A program made the translations under genes and the position numbers. Below are positions 45,371 to 55,962 of a stretch of DNA of 64,000 nucleotides, piece after piece (positions within the stretch are counted from its first letter, which is position 1; each line of letters begins with the position of its first letter). Location of the stretch: NCBI GenBank assembly GCA_023150275.1, contig JAKLLG010000007.1, forward strand, positions 62,001 through 126,000. Reading direction: 5' to 3'. Source of the DNA: Rhodocyclaceae bacterium. Lineage in GTDB: Bacteria; Pseudomonadota; Gammaproteobacteria; Burkholderiales; Rhodocyclaceae. The notes under the pieces were generated by a model, which made no database searches, was not told the origin of the DNA, and saw nothing but the letters and a program-made list of their open reading frames with translations.

Positions 45371-48300
45371 TCAGTGCCGCTTCGCCTTTGTGTACTCGGC
45401 AACCAGTTGCAGCAGTTCATCTTCCTGGTACGGCTTGCCGAGGTAGTTGTTCACGCCGATCTCGAACGCATAGTTGCGGTGCTTGTCGGCGGTGCGCGAC
45501 GTGATCATGATGATCGGAATTTCCTTCAGCTTCTCGTCGGCACGCACGTTGCGCGTCAGGTCGAAGCCGTCCATGCGCGGCATCTCGATGTCGACGAGGA
45601 GAACATCGGGGATGATATCCAGCATCTGTTCCAGTGCGTCCACGCCATCCTTTGCGGCGAGCACCTGGTAACCCTCGCGGGCGAGCAGGCGGCCGGTAAT
45701 CTTGCGCACCGTGAGCGAGTCGTCGACCACCATGACGGTGGGCAGTGTCGAGGCGGTTTCCTGCGTTTCCACCGGTGCCTGCGGCGTCGTTGCAGCAAGC
45801 TCCGGCAGGTGCGCTGCCCGCGAGCGCGAAGCCAGCGCGACCGGGTTCAGGATCAGGACGACCTGACCATCGCCGAGCACCGTGGCGCCGTCGATGCCGA
45901 CCACACGCGCCAGCTGCGGGCCGATATTCTTGACGACGATTTCGCGGTTGCCGAGCAGTTCATCCACCTGCACTGCGACGCGCTGCAGGCCCGAGCGCAG
46001 CAGCAGTACCCAGTACTGGCGCCGGGCTTCCGGTAGCGCCTTGTCGTCGCCAAGCAGGTGCGGCAGGAAACGGTATGGATATTTGTTGCCCAGCCATTCC
46101 GCCTCGCCGGCTTCGCGGATGCGTGCGAGGAAGGTTTCCTTCAGTTCCAGCACCTGCTCGATCATCGAGGAGGGTACGGCGTACAGGTGATTGCCGGTAC
46201 GCACCAGCAGCGCCTGTGTGACGGCGAGCGTCAGCGGGATGTAGAGGCGGAAGGTGGTGCCCTTGCCAGCGACGGAATGGACTTCGATGCGGCCGCCGAG
46301 TTCGCCGATTTCGGTCTTCACCACATCCATGCCGATGCCGCGACCGGCGATCTGATTGACCTCGGAGGCTGTAGAGAAACCGGGGGTGAAAATCAGCTTG
46401 ATCAGGCGGCCTTCGTCGGCGGCCTCGTCCGCAGCGAGCAGGCCGGCTTCGATGCCGCGCGCACGGATGCGCTCGAAGTTGAGACCGTTGCCATCGTCGG
46501 CCATGCTGAGGATGATTTCGTTGCCTTCCTGCGCCAGCGCCAGCGAGATTTCGCCGATCTCGGTCTTGCCGGAGGCGACGCGTGCCTCTCGGCTTTCGAG
46601 ACCGTGCGCGACGGCGTTGCGCAACAGGTGTTCCAGCGGGGCACCGATCTTGTCGAGCACCGAGCGGTCGAGTTCGACCTGACCGCCGCGGATTTCAAGG
46701 TTGGCACGCTTGCCGAGTTCCTTCGCCGTCTGGCGAACGATGCGGTAGAGGCGTTCGGCCTGACTGGAGAACGGCACCATGCGCACACTCATCAGCTCCT
46801 GCTGCAGCTGACGGTTCATGCGCGCCTGCGCAAGGATCGCGGCGTTCGCTTCGTCGAGGTTCTTCAGCAGGTTTTGCTGGACGGTTGCCACGTCGTTCAC
46901 CGACTCGGCCATCATCCGCGTGAGTTCCTGGAAGCGGGTGAAGCGGTCGAATTCGAGCGGGTCGAATCCGGCGTCGGCGTGCTTTTCCTCGCTCTGTGCG
47001 ATGCGCGACTGCATCTGCGTCTCAGCCTGAATCTCGATGTCACGCAGCTGGCGACGCAGACGGATCACGTTCTCGGTGAGGTCGAGCAGCGAGCCTTTCA
47101 GACCGATCATCTCGCCCTCGATCCGCGCGCGCGCGATCGAGAGTTCGCCGGCCTCGTTAACCAGTCGGTCGATCAGGTCGGCGCGCACGCGCAGCACGGC
47201 ACGCTGCGCCGCCGCTTCGTCGGCCGCCTCGCCAGTGACCGCCTCGGCTTGCACCACCGCGGTTGGGGCTGCCACTTCGATCGCGGTTGCGGCGGTCTCG
47301 CCGATTGTTTCGACACCAGCGGCAGTTGCTTGCGGTGCCTCCAGCGATTCTCCGCGCTGCAGGCGTTCGACGATCTGGATGACGCTGTCGAAGGTATTCT
47401 CGATTTCCTCGACCAGCTCGACGTTGGCGCCCCCCGTCTTGTTGGCCTGCTCGACGCGCGACTCGATCGCGTGCGTGATTTCGCCCAGGGTCATGGCGCC
47501 CGCCATGCGCGCGCTGCCCTTCAGCGTATGGAATAGCCGGTGCAGGGCACGAGCGGCCTCGCCATTGGCGGGGTCGGCGCGCCAGGTGCGCAGGTTTTCG
47601 TTGATCGAGGCCGTCAGTTCAGCGGCTTCCTCAAGGAAAATCGGCAGCAACTGCTCGTCGAGTTCGTCCTTTACGCCGGGAAGGTCGATCAGCAGCGCCG
47701 TGCCCGAGGTCTGTGTCTGCAGTGCCGCAGTCTCTTCTACGGGTTCAGTCGCCGCTGCCGGAGCTTCCTCGATCCGGGCCGGTGGCGTCTCTGCCACGGT
47801 GGGCACCGATTCGATACCCTGGATGTCTGCTACGTGTGGCTGAGCAGGCAACGGATATATCTCGGCGAGCTCCGCAATCAGATGCGGCGCAGCCGCTGGC
47901 AGTCGCTGCTCGGCAACTTCGTCGACCATCTCGCCGAGCGTTGCAATGGTCTGGCGCAGGATTTCCAGCGCTGCGATGTTGTCGGCCTGGTCGGTGATGT
48001 CACGCCGCAGCAGGGCGTGTTCAAGCGCCACCCCCAACTGGTTGAGATCGACGAGTCCCACCGTTCCGGAGATGCCTGCCAGCGTGTGCGCGGCACGCGC
48101 CATTTGGTGGGCCGTCGGTTGCGTCGGATCGGTCTCGAGCGCCGTGAATTCGCGCTGCAGCGTCTGCAGATGGCTGCGCGCCTCTTCCATGAAGATCTCG
48201 TAGAGCGTCGGCGAGATGGCAAGCTTCGGTGTTGCCGAAGTGGCGTCGGCAACGATCGAGATTGGCACTTCAAACGGGAGCGCTTCTTCCTCGTGTGCCG

Positions 48301-51277
48301 GTGAGACGGCTGATTCGTGTGTCGCCGGTTCGACTGCCGGCAGCTCCGCCACAGTTGGCAGTGGCGCGGGCTCGATTGCCGGTTCCCGCTCCGCCGGCTC
48401 GGTACTGAGTTCGAGTGGTTCGACATCGAAGGTGCCAAGCATCTCTTCCGGACTCAGCGGCGCTGGTTCCGGGGTTGCGAACTGGCGCAGCACGACGGTC
48501 GATGCGTTGGCAAACTCCGGTGTTCCCGGCTGCGGCACAGCCGTATTTTCGGCCGGCGTATCCTCGTCTGGCAGCGACGGGATTTCTATCGCTTCAGTTT
48601 CCGGCAACGCTGGTGTTGTTTCCAGACCGAATCCACCGAGGACGACAGTTGCCGAAGCGTCAGCGAACATTGCTTCCTCGGCGCTCACCGCCGGCTCGTC
48701 GAGAATCAACGGGGGCGCATCGATCTGCTCGACCGGCTCTGGTTCCGGCGCTGCGGCCTCTTCGCCAAAAGCGCCGAGCACGATGGTTGCCGTCGCTTCG
48801 TCGAAAGATTCTTCTTCGCCGGCTGGCGCTGCCAGCGGTGCAGGCGATGCGGCGACGGAGGGGGCCGGAACCGGCGCTTCGCCACCGATACGCAGCGATT
48901 CCGCCAGTGCGACCAGGGCCGCCGCGTCGGGTACTGGCTGCGCGCGATCTTCGAGGTGTGCCACCCACGCGGAAAAGACATGGTGACCATCCTCGATCAT
49001 CTTGAAAATCGAGGCATCGGGGGCCTGCTCCTGGCGTAGCCAGAGATTGAGCACCTGCTCGATCGCCCAGGCGACTTCACCCAGATCGCGCAGCCCGACC
49101 ATGCGTCCCGAACCCTTCAGCGTGTGGAAGGAGCGACGGATGTTGGTGAATACCTCGGCATTGTGCGGTTGGCCATGCAGCAGCGCGAGGTTTTCGGCGA
49201 CGGCGTCCAGTACTTCCTTCGCCTCTTCGATGAAGATGGCGAGCAGCTCCGCATCGAGTTCTTCTTCGGCTGCTTGTGCGAGTTGCAGGGTTTCCGCTGA
49301 CGGCGTCGGCGCTTCGGCCGTCTGTGGCCTTATGCCGGCAATGGCTTCCTCGATCGCCGGTGCGCTGGCCCCGGCATCAAGCGCGCTGATCACCGCCTTG
49401 GCTTGCTGACCGAGCGTGCTGTCGGCGACCAGATCGGCGTCCTGCTTGAGCGTCTCCAGGTTCTGCTTGAGTTCCTGACGCAGCCGTTCGTCGGTCGGCT
49501 GTTCCTTCAGCGCGCTGAGCAACGCCTGGGTTTCCTTCTTGGCCTGTTCGAGCTCCTGTTCGACCGAACTGCCGGCGGCTTCTTCGGATTCGGCGGCGGC
49601 CGGCCCGGCCTTCATCGCACGGGCGAATTCGGCAAAGTCGGTGGCGCCGTTCTGCATGGCGTCGATGAAGAAACCGAGGGCCGAGAGCTTGTCGGCAACG
49701 CGCTCAAAGTCGGCCTCATCCGGCACATAGCCTTCGGCGGCAAAGCGGTGAATGTCGGTTTCACATTCCCTGAGCGCCGCTACTGCAGCATCCTGCCCCA
49801 TGATCATCAGCGCGCCGACAACTTGGCGCACAGGTGCGTCCAGCGTCGATAGTTCGCCGCGCCGCTCGGCGTCGCGGAAGAAGCCATCGAGCACCTGTTC
49901 GATTTGCGCCAGGTTGCTCTGGATTTCCTTCGCCACCTGCCCGATGAGCAGTTTTTCCTGCGCCTGGCGTGACATCTCGTCGAGCAACGGCACTTCGGCA
50001 CCGGGCTCGGGCGGATTATCGGCGAGGAAGCCGTGCAGACGCGCGACCATTACATCAACCTGATGCGCGAAATCGTTGCCCAGGCGAGTGAAATTTTCCT
50101 GGGCGTTCTGCGCCAGCAGAATGGCGGTGGCAATCTCCATCGCCAGCGCCTCGCTTTGCCGCGCCGGTTTCTCGGCAAGCCAGTTTGCGGTGTTGGCAAT
50201 GGCTTGTGCCAGGCGGCGATAATCGGTGTGCCCCAGTTGTTCGATTGCCGAGTGCAAGGCAGCGGCCTGGTCACGGAACAACGGCAAGGCCTGTGCGGTG
50301 CCCGCGCAGAACTTGTTCCAGGCTTCCTCTGTTGCGGTGATCGTTTCGCGCAGACGGCGGCGCTGCAACTCTTGTGGTGCCGATACCGTCGTGGCCTGTG
50401 CGTCGGGGAGGGCGTGCTCAAGCTGGTAAGTCGACTTGACCTGACGCACCACATCGCTGCCACTGTCGGCCTTGGCAACGTAGTAGAGCGCGTCGCGCAT
50501 CAAACGTTCGGCGACGTTCTTCGAGCCTTCCAGAAGCCGTCGGATCTGCAGGTCGATCCGGGCGCACAACTGCTTGACGTCGACTTCACCCGGCAGCGTT
50601 CCCTCGGAGAGCGCTGTCAGCATGCCGGTAGCAACCCACCAGAAGGCACGTGCCGAAGCAAGCTCCTGTGTTGCTTCGACCTGTTTCGTTGCGGCAAGCA
50701 TCTCCGCAACGCCGCTGCGATCCGCCGGGTTGCGCAGCCAGGCGAGCAGGCCACGCTGGAAGCGGGCGCGCTGCGTACGCAGCAACTGTTGCAACTCGCC
50801 ACGCGAGAGGGTCGGTACTGCCGACCGGCGCGGCGGGCGCAGCGAAAGGTCCGGGAAGAAAAGGTCGGTCGCCGTGACGCGCTTCACGCCGCGCTGTGCC
50901 TGAATGCGCGTATACACAGGCATCAGGCGCAGTGGCTGGTTGGGCTCGCCATTGACCAGATCGTCGAGGTAATGACGAATCGCGCCGAGCGCCTCCTTGA
51001 TCAGTGGCGCCAACTCGGGCGTGGCTGCGATCTTCTGCTGCTCGATATCACCAAGCAGGGCCTCGAGCGCGTCAGCGAACTGTGTGACGCCGTCGAGCCC
51101 GACGATCGCCAGCGCCCCGCGTACCTGGTGCAGGTGGGTGCGACAAAACTTGACCTGGGTGGCGTCGCCACTCGTGGCGAACTGAGCCAGTGCCTCGGCA
51201 GCACGTTCCAGTGCGAGATCGATCTCGCTCTTGACCCAGGTCAGTGGTCCGACATCGAATTCCGTTGCGGCATTCAT
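45371..51277 (-). CDS. chpA: Pil-Chp hybrid histidine kinase/response regulator ChpA
   Basis: This 1968-residue CheA-like kinase controls twitching motility. Histidine phosphotransfer modules with the HxxKG-type motif are centred on His50 (HLHQVRGALAIVG), His718 (FHTLKGSGRMVG), His1064 (AHTLAGISGTVG) and His1250 (FHTLKGSARMAG). A fifth module has Arg484 where His is expected (PVRQVVGALMIMG). Acidic Pro/Glu-rich linkers join them. Then follow a dimerisation region, HATPase (NAVAHGLES near 1555, GRGIGMDVVK near 1646), a CheW-like domain, and a receiver (1847-1968) with phospho-acceptor Asp1896. It is the last gene of pilG-pilH-pilI-pilJ-chpA. Confidence 0.94.
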   Translation of the reverse strand: MNAATEFDVGPLTWVKSEIDLALERAAEALAQFATSGDATQVKFCRTHLHQVRGALAIVGLDGVTQFADALEALLGDIEQQKIAATPELAPLIKEALGAIRHYLDDLVNGEPNQPLRLMPVYTRIQAQRGVKRVTATDLFFPDLSLRPPRRSAVPTLSRGELQQLLRTQRARFQRGLLAWLRNPADRSGVAEMLAATKQVEATQELASARAFWWVATGMLTALSEGTLPGEVDVKQLCARIDLQIRRLLEGSKNVAERLMRDALYYVAKADSGSDVVRQVKSTYQLEHALPDAQATTVSAPQELQRRRLRETITATEEAWNKFCAGTAQALPLFRDQAAALHSAIEQLGHTDYRRLAQAIANTANWLAEKPARQSEALAMEIATAILLAQNAQENFTRLGNDFAHQVDVMVARLHGFLADNPPEPGAEVPLLDEMSRQAQEKLLIGQVAKEIQSNLAQIEQVLDGFFRDAERRGELSTLDAPVRQVVGALMIMGQDAAVAALRECETDIHRFAAEGYVPDEADFERVADKLSALGFFIDAMQNGATDFAEFARAMKAGPAAAESEEAAGSSVEQELEQAKKETQALLSALKEQPTDERLRQELKQNLETLKQDADLVADSTLGQQAKAVISALDAGASAPAIEEAIAGIRPQTAEAPTPSAETLQLAQAAEEELDAELLAIFIEEAKEVLDAVAENLALLHGQPHNAEVFTNIRRSFHTLKGSGRMVGLRDLGEVAWAIEQVLNLWLRQEQAPDASIFKMIEDGHHVFSAWVAHLEDRAQPVPDAAALVALAESLRIGGEAPVPAPSVAASPAPLAAPAGEEESFDEATATIVLGAFGEEAAAPEPEPVEQIDAPPLILDEPAVSAEEAMFADASATVVLGGFGLETTPALPETEAIEIPSLPDEDTPAENTAVPQPGTPEFANASTVVLRQFATPEPAPLSPEEMLGTFDVEPLELSTEPAEREPAIEPAPLPTVAELPAVEPATHESAVSPAHEEEALPFEVPISIVADATSATPKLAISPTLYEIFMEEARSHLQTLQREFTALETDPTQPTAHQMARAAHTLAGISGTVGLVDLNQLGVALEHALLRRDITDQADNIAALEILRQTIATLGEMVDEVAEQRLPAAAPHLIAELAEIYPLPAQPHVADIQGIESVPTVAETPPARIEEAPAAATEPVEETAALQTQTSGTALLIDLPGVKDELDEQLLPIFLEEAAELTASINENLRTWRADPANGEAARALHRLFHTLKGSARMAGAMTLGEITHAIESRVEQANKTGGANVELVEEIENTFDSVIQIVERLQRGESLEAPQATAAGVETIGETAATAIEVAAPTAVVQAEAVTGEAADEAAAQRAVLRVRADLIDRLVNEAGELSIARARIEGEMIGLKGSLLDLTENVIRLRRQLRDIEIQAETQMQSRIAQSEEKHADAGFDPLEFDRFTRFQELTRMMAESVNDVATVQQNLLKNLDEANAAILAQARMNRQLQQELMSVRMVPFSSQAERLYRIVRQTAKELGKRANLEIRGGQVELDRSVLDKIGAPLEHLLRNAVAHGLESREARVASGKTEIGEISLALAQEGNEIILSMADDGNGLNFERIRARGIEAGLLAADEAADEGRLIKLIFTPGFSTASEVNQIAGRGIGMDVVKTEIGELGGRIEVHSVAGKGTTFRLYIPLTLAVTQALLVRTGNHLYAVPSSMIEQVLELKETFLARIREAGEAEWLGNKYPYRFLPHLLGDDKALPEARRQYWVLLLRSGLQRVAVQVDELLGNREIVVKNIGPQLARVVGIDGATVLGDGQVVLILNPVALASRSRAAHLPELAATTPQAPVETQETASTLPTVMVVDDSLTVRKITGRLLAREGYQVLAAKDGVDALEQMLDIIPDVLLVDIEMPRMDGFDLTRNVRADEKLKEIPIIMITSRTADKHRNYAFEIGVNNYLGKPYQEDELLQLVAEYTKAKRH

Positions 51278-51301
51278 GCGGGCTTATCTCTCCAGACGGG
51301 G

Positions 51302-53458
51302 TCAGGCAACCTTGAAGCCGGCAACCGAGCCTTTCAGTTCGGTAGCCAGCGAGGCGAGTTCGCCGACGGCCTCGGCAGTGCGTTGCGTACCGGCAGTCGC
51401 CTGTTCGGTGACGCGCAGAATGTCCTGCATCTTGCTGGCGACACCGGTCGCCGATTGCGCCGTCTGCTGCGTGTCGGTGGAAATGTTCTCGATGAGGCCG
51501 GCAAGCATTTGCGACACGTTGCCGATCTCGGCCAGCGCCTGGCCGGCAGCATCGGAGAGCTTTGCTCCTTCAACCACACCCTGGGTCGATTGTTCCATGG
51601 CCGAGACGGCATCCTGCGTATCGGTCTGAATGGTCTTCACGATCGCCGCGATCTGCTTCGTGGCTTCCGCGGAACGTTCGGCGAGGCGCTGCACTTCCTC
51701 GGCAACCACCGTGAAGCCGCGACCCGCGTCACCGGCGGAGGCCGCCTGGATGGCAGCGTTCAGCGCGAGCACGTTGGTCTGTTCGGTAATGTCCGAGATC
51801 AGTTCCACGATTTCGCCGATCTCCTGCGAGCTTTCGCCGAGGCGCTTGATCCGCTTCGAGGTTTCCTGGATCTGCTCACGAATTTCGTTCATGCCCTTGA
51901 TCGAGTCCTGCACGGCGGTCGCGCCCTTCTCGGCAGCGGCCAGCGACTGGCGCGCAACCTGCGCTGACTGGTTGGCGTTGCTCGACACCTGGGTCATCGA
52001 GCGCGCCATGTCCAGCGCCGAGCGGCCGGCATCCTGAATTTCCTGTGACTGCTTTTCCGCAGCGGCGAGCAGTTCGGCGGAAGTCTGCTGGGCGATCTCG
52101 GTGGCGGAGGTCACGCGACCTGCCGCGTCGTTGATACGTCCGACCAGCACGCGCAGTTCTTCAATCGTGTAGTTGATCGAGTCGGCAATGGCGCCCGTGA
52201 TGTCTTCCGACACGGTCGCCGTCACGGTCAGATCACCGTCGGCAAGGTCGCCGAGTTCGTTCATCAGCCGCAGAATGGCGTCCTGGTTGGTCCGGTTAAC
52301 GCGTTCGGTTTCCTGCCGGCTCTCTTCCGCCTCGCGGGTACGGCGCGCCGAGTCGTCGAGGTAGACCTTGGCCATCAGGCCGAGAATGGCCAGTGCGAGC
52401 GCTCCGAGCACGATCAGCAGCGTGACGTAGCCGGCACGTTCGGCGAGCGCGCTCTGGTAGCCATCGGCCAGCTTGTCGGTCGCGGCGAGCAGGCCTTCCG
52501 AATCGCGGAAGATATTGGCGCCAGCCTGTTTTGCGAGCACCAGTCGCTGCATCGAACCGAGGATGCCGCCGACCGCAGTCTGGTATTCCTTGAACGTTGC
52601 TTCCAGTTCGCTGAGTTTCTGCCTGGAATCCGCATCGGTCGTCGCGGCGATGCGCAGCGTCTCGCTACCCTTGGTCAGTGCAGCGAGCAGGTCGCGGAAG
52701 GTGTTGGTGTCCTTGCCAAGCAGGAAGGCGACTTCCGGGTCGATTGCATCGCCGACGAGCAGCGCGGAAGCGTTCTTCGCGACCCGCTGCGTCAGCATGA
52801 CGAGCTGGTTGGCGGCAACGATCTCGCGGGTGCCGGCGCCGACCTGCAGTTTCAGCGCGGCGACCTGCTCGGAGAGCTCCAGCATCTGCGGGTTCTTTTC
52901 GTTGATGGTGGCAACGTCCTTGCCCAGCGAAACCAGGTTCTTCTCCATCTCCAGCAACTGGCCGGCGTTCCGTTCCGTCTTGTTCCACTCGTCGGTCAGC
53001 GACTTCAACTGCTCCTGGACGCTGTCCGGCGACGGAGGCACGTTGGTCTCGCCAATCTGGCCGCCGCTGGTCAGGCGCTCGATCAGCTGCGAGAAACGGT
53101 CACGCGAGTCCTTCAGCTGCTTGAAGGCAACCTGGTTGCCCTGCAGTGCGAGGCTGGAGGCCTTGGCCAGTCGCTGCGAGAGCATTCGCATTTCGCCGGA
53201 GGCCGCCACGTAGGCCGTGCCGTAGCTCGATTCGCGGTTGTCCTGGAAAATCAGTGCCGCGAGCAGCACGATCACCAGACCCAGCGCGCCGCCAAGAATC
53301 TGCAGCTGCTTGTTGACCGAGTACTGATTCAGGAAGCCGATGCTCGCACCGGCCTTCTTCGTTGTGCCGCCGCCTTCCATGACGGTAGGCGCCGAGATGG
53401 TCGCATCCTCCTGCGATTGTTTTCCGCCGAGGCCGGGCAGTTTGAAGTTGAACGCCAT
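51302..53458 (-). CDS. pilJ: Twitching motility methyl-accepting chemotaxis protein PilJ
   Basis: This 718-residue receptor has a short cytoplasmic N-terminus, a membrane helix at about 54-71, a periplasmic region with the duplicated PilJ-type four-helix domain ([19 protein letters not shown] and, later, [18 protein letters not shown]), a second helix near 343-365, a HAMP-like stretch, and a signalling hairpin whose tip region reads [20 protein letters not shown]. It senses surface contact or pilin state in Pseudomonas and signals to ChpA. It sits between pilI and chpA. Confidence 0.95.
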   Translation of the reverse strand: MAFNFKLPGLGGKQSQEDATISAPTVMEGGGTTKKAGASIGFLNQYSVNKQLQILGGALGLVIVLLAALIFQDNRESSYGTAYVAASGEMRMLSQRLAKASSLALQGNQVAFKQLKDSRDRFSQLIERLTSGGQIGETNVPPSPDSVQEQLKSLTDEWNKTERNAGQLLEMEKNLVSLGKDVATINEKNPQMLELSEQVAALKLQVGAGTREIVAANQLVMLTQRVAKNASALLVGDAIDPEVAFLLGKDTNTFRDLLAALTKGSETLRIAATTDADSRQKLSELEATFKEYQTAVGGILGSMQRLVLAKQAGANIFRDSEGLLAATDKLADGYQSALAERAGYVTLLIVLGALALAILGLMAKVYLDDSARRTREAEESRQETERVNRTNQDAILRLMNELGDLADGDLTVTATVSEDITGAIADSINYTIEELRVLVGRINDAAGRVTSATEIAQQTSAELLAAAEKQSQEIQDAGRSALDMARSMTQVSSNANQSAQVARQSLAAAEKGATAVQDSIKGMNEIREQIQETSKRIKRLGESSQEIGEIVELISDITEQTNVLALNAAIQAASAGDAGRGFTVVAEEVQRLAERSAEATKQIAAIVKTIQTDTQDAVSAMEQSTQGVVEGAKLSDAAGQALAEIGNVSQMLAGLIENISTDTQQTAQSATGVASKMQDILRVTEQATAGTQRTAEAVGELASLATELKGSVAGFKVA

Positions 53459-53522
53459 GAATCGAGTCTCCGTGTTTCTGTGCGGTTATTTATTGATGCT
53501 GTGCAGATTCCGGATCGGCACC

Positions 53523-54035
53523 TCAGGCGCCGATTTCCATGAATACGGGATCAGCCAGCAGCGCGCGGACATCCAGTCTTTTCCACTCGCGGCCGTCACC
53601 ATCGACGACACGCCCCATTTCCCATTGATTGTTTTCCGCCGGCGCTGCAACGTCGGAAAATTGATCCGGATTCTTGAGGCCCAGCATGCGGTTGACCAGC
53701 AGAGCCGCATTGCTGCCGTGGCGGGCTCCGATCAGAAGCAGGCGGGACGCGGCATTCAGCGGCGTGGGATCGCCCCCGCGCAGCGCCGAAAAATCCGCAA
53801 CCGAGTACAGGTTGCCGCGAATGTTCGCGATCCCCGAGAACCAGGGTCGGGTCAGCGGGACCGGCGTCAGCGGTGGAAGCGGCACGATTTCGCCCGCTTC
53901 CGAGAGGTTGAGCAGCCAGTAATCGCTACCGGCCTGCACGCCGAGCAACGCGGGAGAAGCCTTGCCCTGTGCCGCGCTGGTGAGGCGGGCCGCCAGGTGC
54001 TCCTGAAACTCCCTGAGACTGATCTTCTTGGCCAT
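53523..54035 (-). CDS. pilI: Twitching motility CheW-like adaptor PilI
   Basis: This 170-residue CheW-domain protein would bridge PilJ and the ChpA kinase. CheW features are WLLNLSEAGEIVPLPPLTPV, the IANIRGNLYSVADFSAL strand pair and the C-terminal LDVRALLADPVFMEI. It lies between pilH (14 bases) and pilJ (64 bases). No receiver domain is attached. Confidence 0.92.
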   Translation of the reverse strand: MAKKISLREFQEHLAARLTSAAQGKASPALLGVQAGSDYWLLNLSEAGEIVPLPPLTPVPLTRPWFSGIANIRGNLYSVADFSALRGGDPTPLNAASRLLLIGARHGSNAALLVNRMLGLKNPDQFSDVAAPAENNQWEMGRVVDGDGREWKRLDVRALLADPVFMEIGA

Positions 54036-54049
54036 GCGCTAGCGAATGA

Positions 54050-54412
54050 TCAGAGCGCGGCGATCTTGCCGAGCAACTCTTCTGGATTGACCGGCTTCAC
54101 CAGATAATCCTGTGCGCCCTGGCGCAGGCCCCAGATCTTGTCGGTTTCCTGCCCCTTGGAGGTGCACATCAGGACCGGGATGTTCTTGGTCTCTTCGTCG
54201 CGGGTCAGTGTCCGCGTGGCTTGATAGCCGTTCAGACCCGGCATCACGACGTCCATGATGATCAGGTCGGGCTTCTCGGCCTTGGCTTTGCTGACCCCTT
54301 CTTCACCGCTCTCTGCCGTGACGACCTGGTAGCCGTTCTTGGTAAGCAGGTCGACCATGAAATGACGTTCGGTCGGCGAGTCGTCTACAACGAGTATTTT
54401 TTTGACGGGCAT
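54050..54412 (-). CDS. pilH: Twitching motility response regulator PilH
   Basis: This single-domain receiver of 120 residues has the acidic pair Asp10-Asp11, phospho-acceptor Asp54 (LIIMDVVMPGLNGY), and a C-terminal Lys in YLVKPVNP. In Pseudomonas PilH acts in retraction or as a phosphate sink. It follows pilG by 33 bases. Confidence 0.93.
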   Translation of the reverse strand: MPVKKILVVDDSPTERHFMVDLLTKNGYQVVTAESGEEGVSKAKAEKPDLIIMDVVMPGLNGYQATRTLTRDEETKNIPVLMCTSKGQETDKIWGLRQGAQDYLVKPVNPEELLGKIAAL

Positions 54413-54445
54413 GCTGTACTCCGTGATATCCGTGATGCGAGTTGC

Positions 54446-54844
54446 TTATTGAACCTGTTGCGGCGCGAAGCTCGCGACCGCCTGCAACAGGCTGTCCTTG
54501 GTGAAAGGCTTGGTGAGGTACTGATCGGAACCGACCATGCGACCGCGGGCGCGATCGAACAGGCCATCCTTGGAAGAAAGCATGATGACGGGCGTCAGAC
54601 GGAAGCGCGTATTCTTCTTGATCAGCGCGCAAGTCTGGTAGCCATCGAGGCGCGGCATCATGATGTCGCAGAAGATGATGTCGGGCTGGTGATCGGCAAT
54701 CTTGGCCAGGGCGTCGAAGCCGTCCTCGGCGAGCAGCACCTGACAGCCCGCCTGCACCAGAAAGATCTCTGCACTACGCCGAATGGTGTTGCTGTCGTCA
54801 ATCACCATGACCTTGACGCCGCGCAAGTTAGCAGCTTCAGCCAA
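54446..54844 (-). CDS. pilG: Twitching motility response regulator PilG
   Basis: This single-domain receiver of 132 residues has VMVIDDSNTIRRSAEIFL near 12-29, phospho-acceptor Asp60 (FCDIMMPRLDGY) and the C-terminal KPFTKDSLLQAV. PilG promotes pilus extension in Pseudomonas. The start is TTG at 54844, supported by a very strong GGAGGAAGG ribosome site 2-6 bases upstream and by the length matching the family. It heads the Pil-Chp unit; a minus-strand TATAGT at about 54928-54923 is a possible -10. Confidence 0.92.
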   Translation of the reverse strand: MAEAANLRGVKVMVIDDSNTIRRSAEIFLVQAGCQVLLAEDGFDALAKIADHQPDIIFCDIMMPRLDGYQTCALIKKNTRFRLTPVIMLSSKDGLFDRARGRMVGSDQYLTKPFTKDSLLQAVASFAPQQVQ

Positions 54845-55089
54845 TTCCTTCCTCCATGTCGCCGGCGTTTAAATGTCGCTTATGAATGCTTCCGGGCCGG
54901 CACCAGCCCTTTATACGCGCTAACTATACCGTAACTCATAGGAATTGCGACCATTAAGCATAGCCAGAGATGCGTTGCTGCACTGCAGTGTACGTTTCGG
55001 AGTCCCGCCGGCGTCCGTGGCGGATCGGTTAGAATCCGCTTCCACACCCTTCGGAATCAGGATTCCACGGCGTCTCGCCGACCTCACGC

Positions 55090-55962
55090 ATGAACCAGAT
55101 CGTTCCCCAGAAATCGCCTGCCGTCCAGGCTGCCCCACCGATCGTGCTCGTCTTTGCAGCCAGCGATCCCTCTGGTGGCGCCGGCATCCAGGCCGACATC
55201 ATGACCCTGTCGTCGATGGGCTGTCACCCGCTCTCGGTGATCACGGCAGTGACGGTGCAGGACACGCTGGGCGTCGAGGCCGTGCTGCCGATCGACGCCG
55301 ATTGGGTCGAGGATCAGGCGCGGGCCGTCCTAGAGGATATGCCGGTCGCGGCGTTCAAGATCGGCCTCGTCGGCAGCGTCGAAAATGTTTCGATCATCGC
55401 CGAGATCGTCTCCGACTATCCTGACATACCACTGGTGTTCGACCCGGTGCTCGCCTCCGGGCGCGGCGATGAACTCGCCAACGACGAAGTGCTGGTCGCC
55501 ATGCGCGAAATGCTGTTGCCGCAGACCACGGTGCTGACACCAAACAGCATGGAAGCCCGCCGGCTTGCCGAGGAGGATGACGACGAGGAGTCCCCCGACC
55601 TTGCCATCTGTGCGCAACGACTGATCGCCGAGGGCTGCGAGTACGTGCTGGTGACCGGCACGCACGAGAACACTGCCAAGGTGATCAACACGCTGCATGG
55701 CGAGAACGGGCAGATTCGCAGCGATCGCTGGGATCGCCTGCCGGGCAGCTATCACGGGTCGGGGTGCACCCTCGCCTCGGCGATCGCGGCCAATCTGGCG
55801 AATGGCCTCGACGTCGCCGACGCCGTGCGCGATGCGCAGGAATACACCTGGCAGGCGCTGGCTGCCGGCTTCCGTCCCGGCATGGGGCAGTTCCTGCCCG
55901 ATCGGTTTTTCTGGGCCCGTGCCGGTGCCGGTGAGGAAGACAACGACGATGCCGCCTCGTGA
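55090..55962 (+). CDS. thiD: Hydroxymethylpyrimidine (phosphate) kinase ThiD
   Basis: This 290-residue ribokinase-fold enzyme phosphorylates HMP and HMP-P in thiamine synthesis. The N-terminal [16 protein letters not shown] is diagnostic, with [12 protein letters not shown] and the C-terminal anion-hole motif [20 protein letters not shown]. It overlaps thiE by 14 bases. A TAGAAT -10 candidate is at about 55031-55036. The 245 bases between it and pilG hold divergent promoters and no gene; the rubredoxin gene often found here in relatives is missing. Confidence 0.95.
   Translation: MNQIVPQKSPAVQAAPPIVLVFAASDPSGGAGIQADIMTLSSMGCHPLSVITAVTVQDTLGVEAVLPIDADWVEDQARAVLEDMPVAAFKIGLVGSVENVSIIAEIVSDYPDIPLVFDPVLASGRGDELANDEVLVAMREMLLPQTTVLTPNSMEARRLAEEDDDEESPDLAICAQRLIAEGCEYVLVTGTHENTAKVINTLHGENGQIRSDRWDRLPGSYHGSGCTLASAIAANLANGLDVADAVRDAQEYTWQALAAGFRPGMGQFLPDRFFWARAGAGEEDNDDAAS

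Noticed and set aside
50033..51967. 644-codon plus-strand open frame across chpA and pilJ
   Set aside because: It spans two genes on the opposite strand and contains no protein motifs.
54845..55089. Rubredoxin gene between pilG and thiD
   Set aside because: Relatives often have one here, but no frame shows the two CxxC pairs of rubredoxin.
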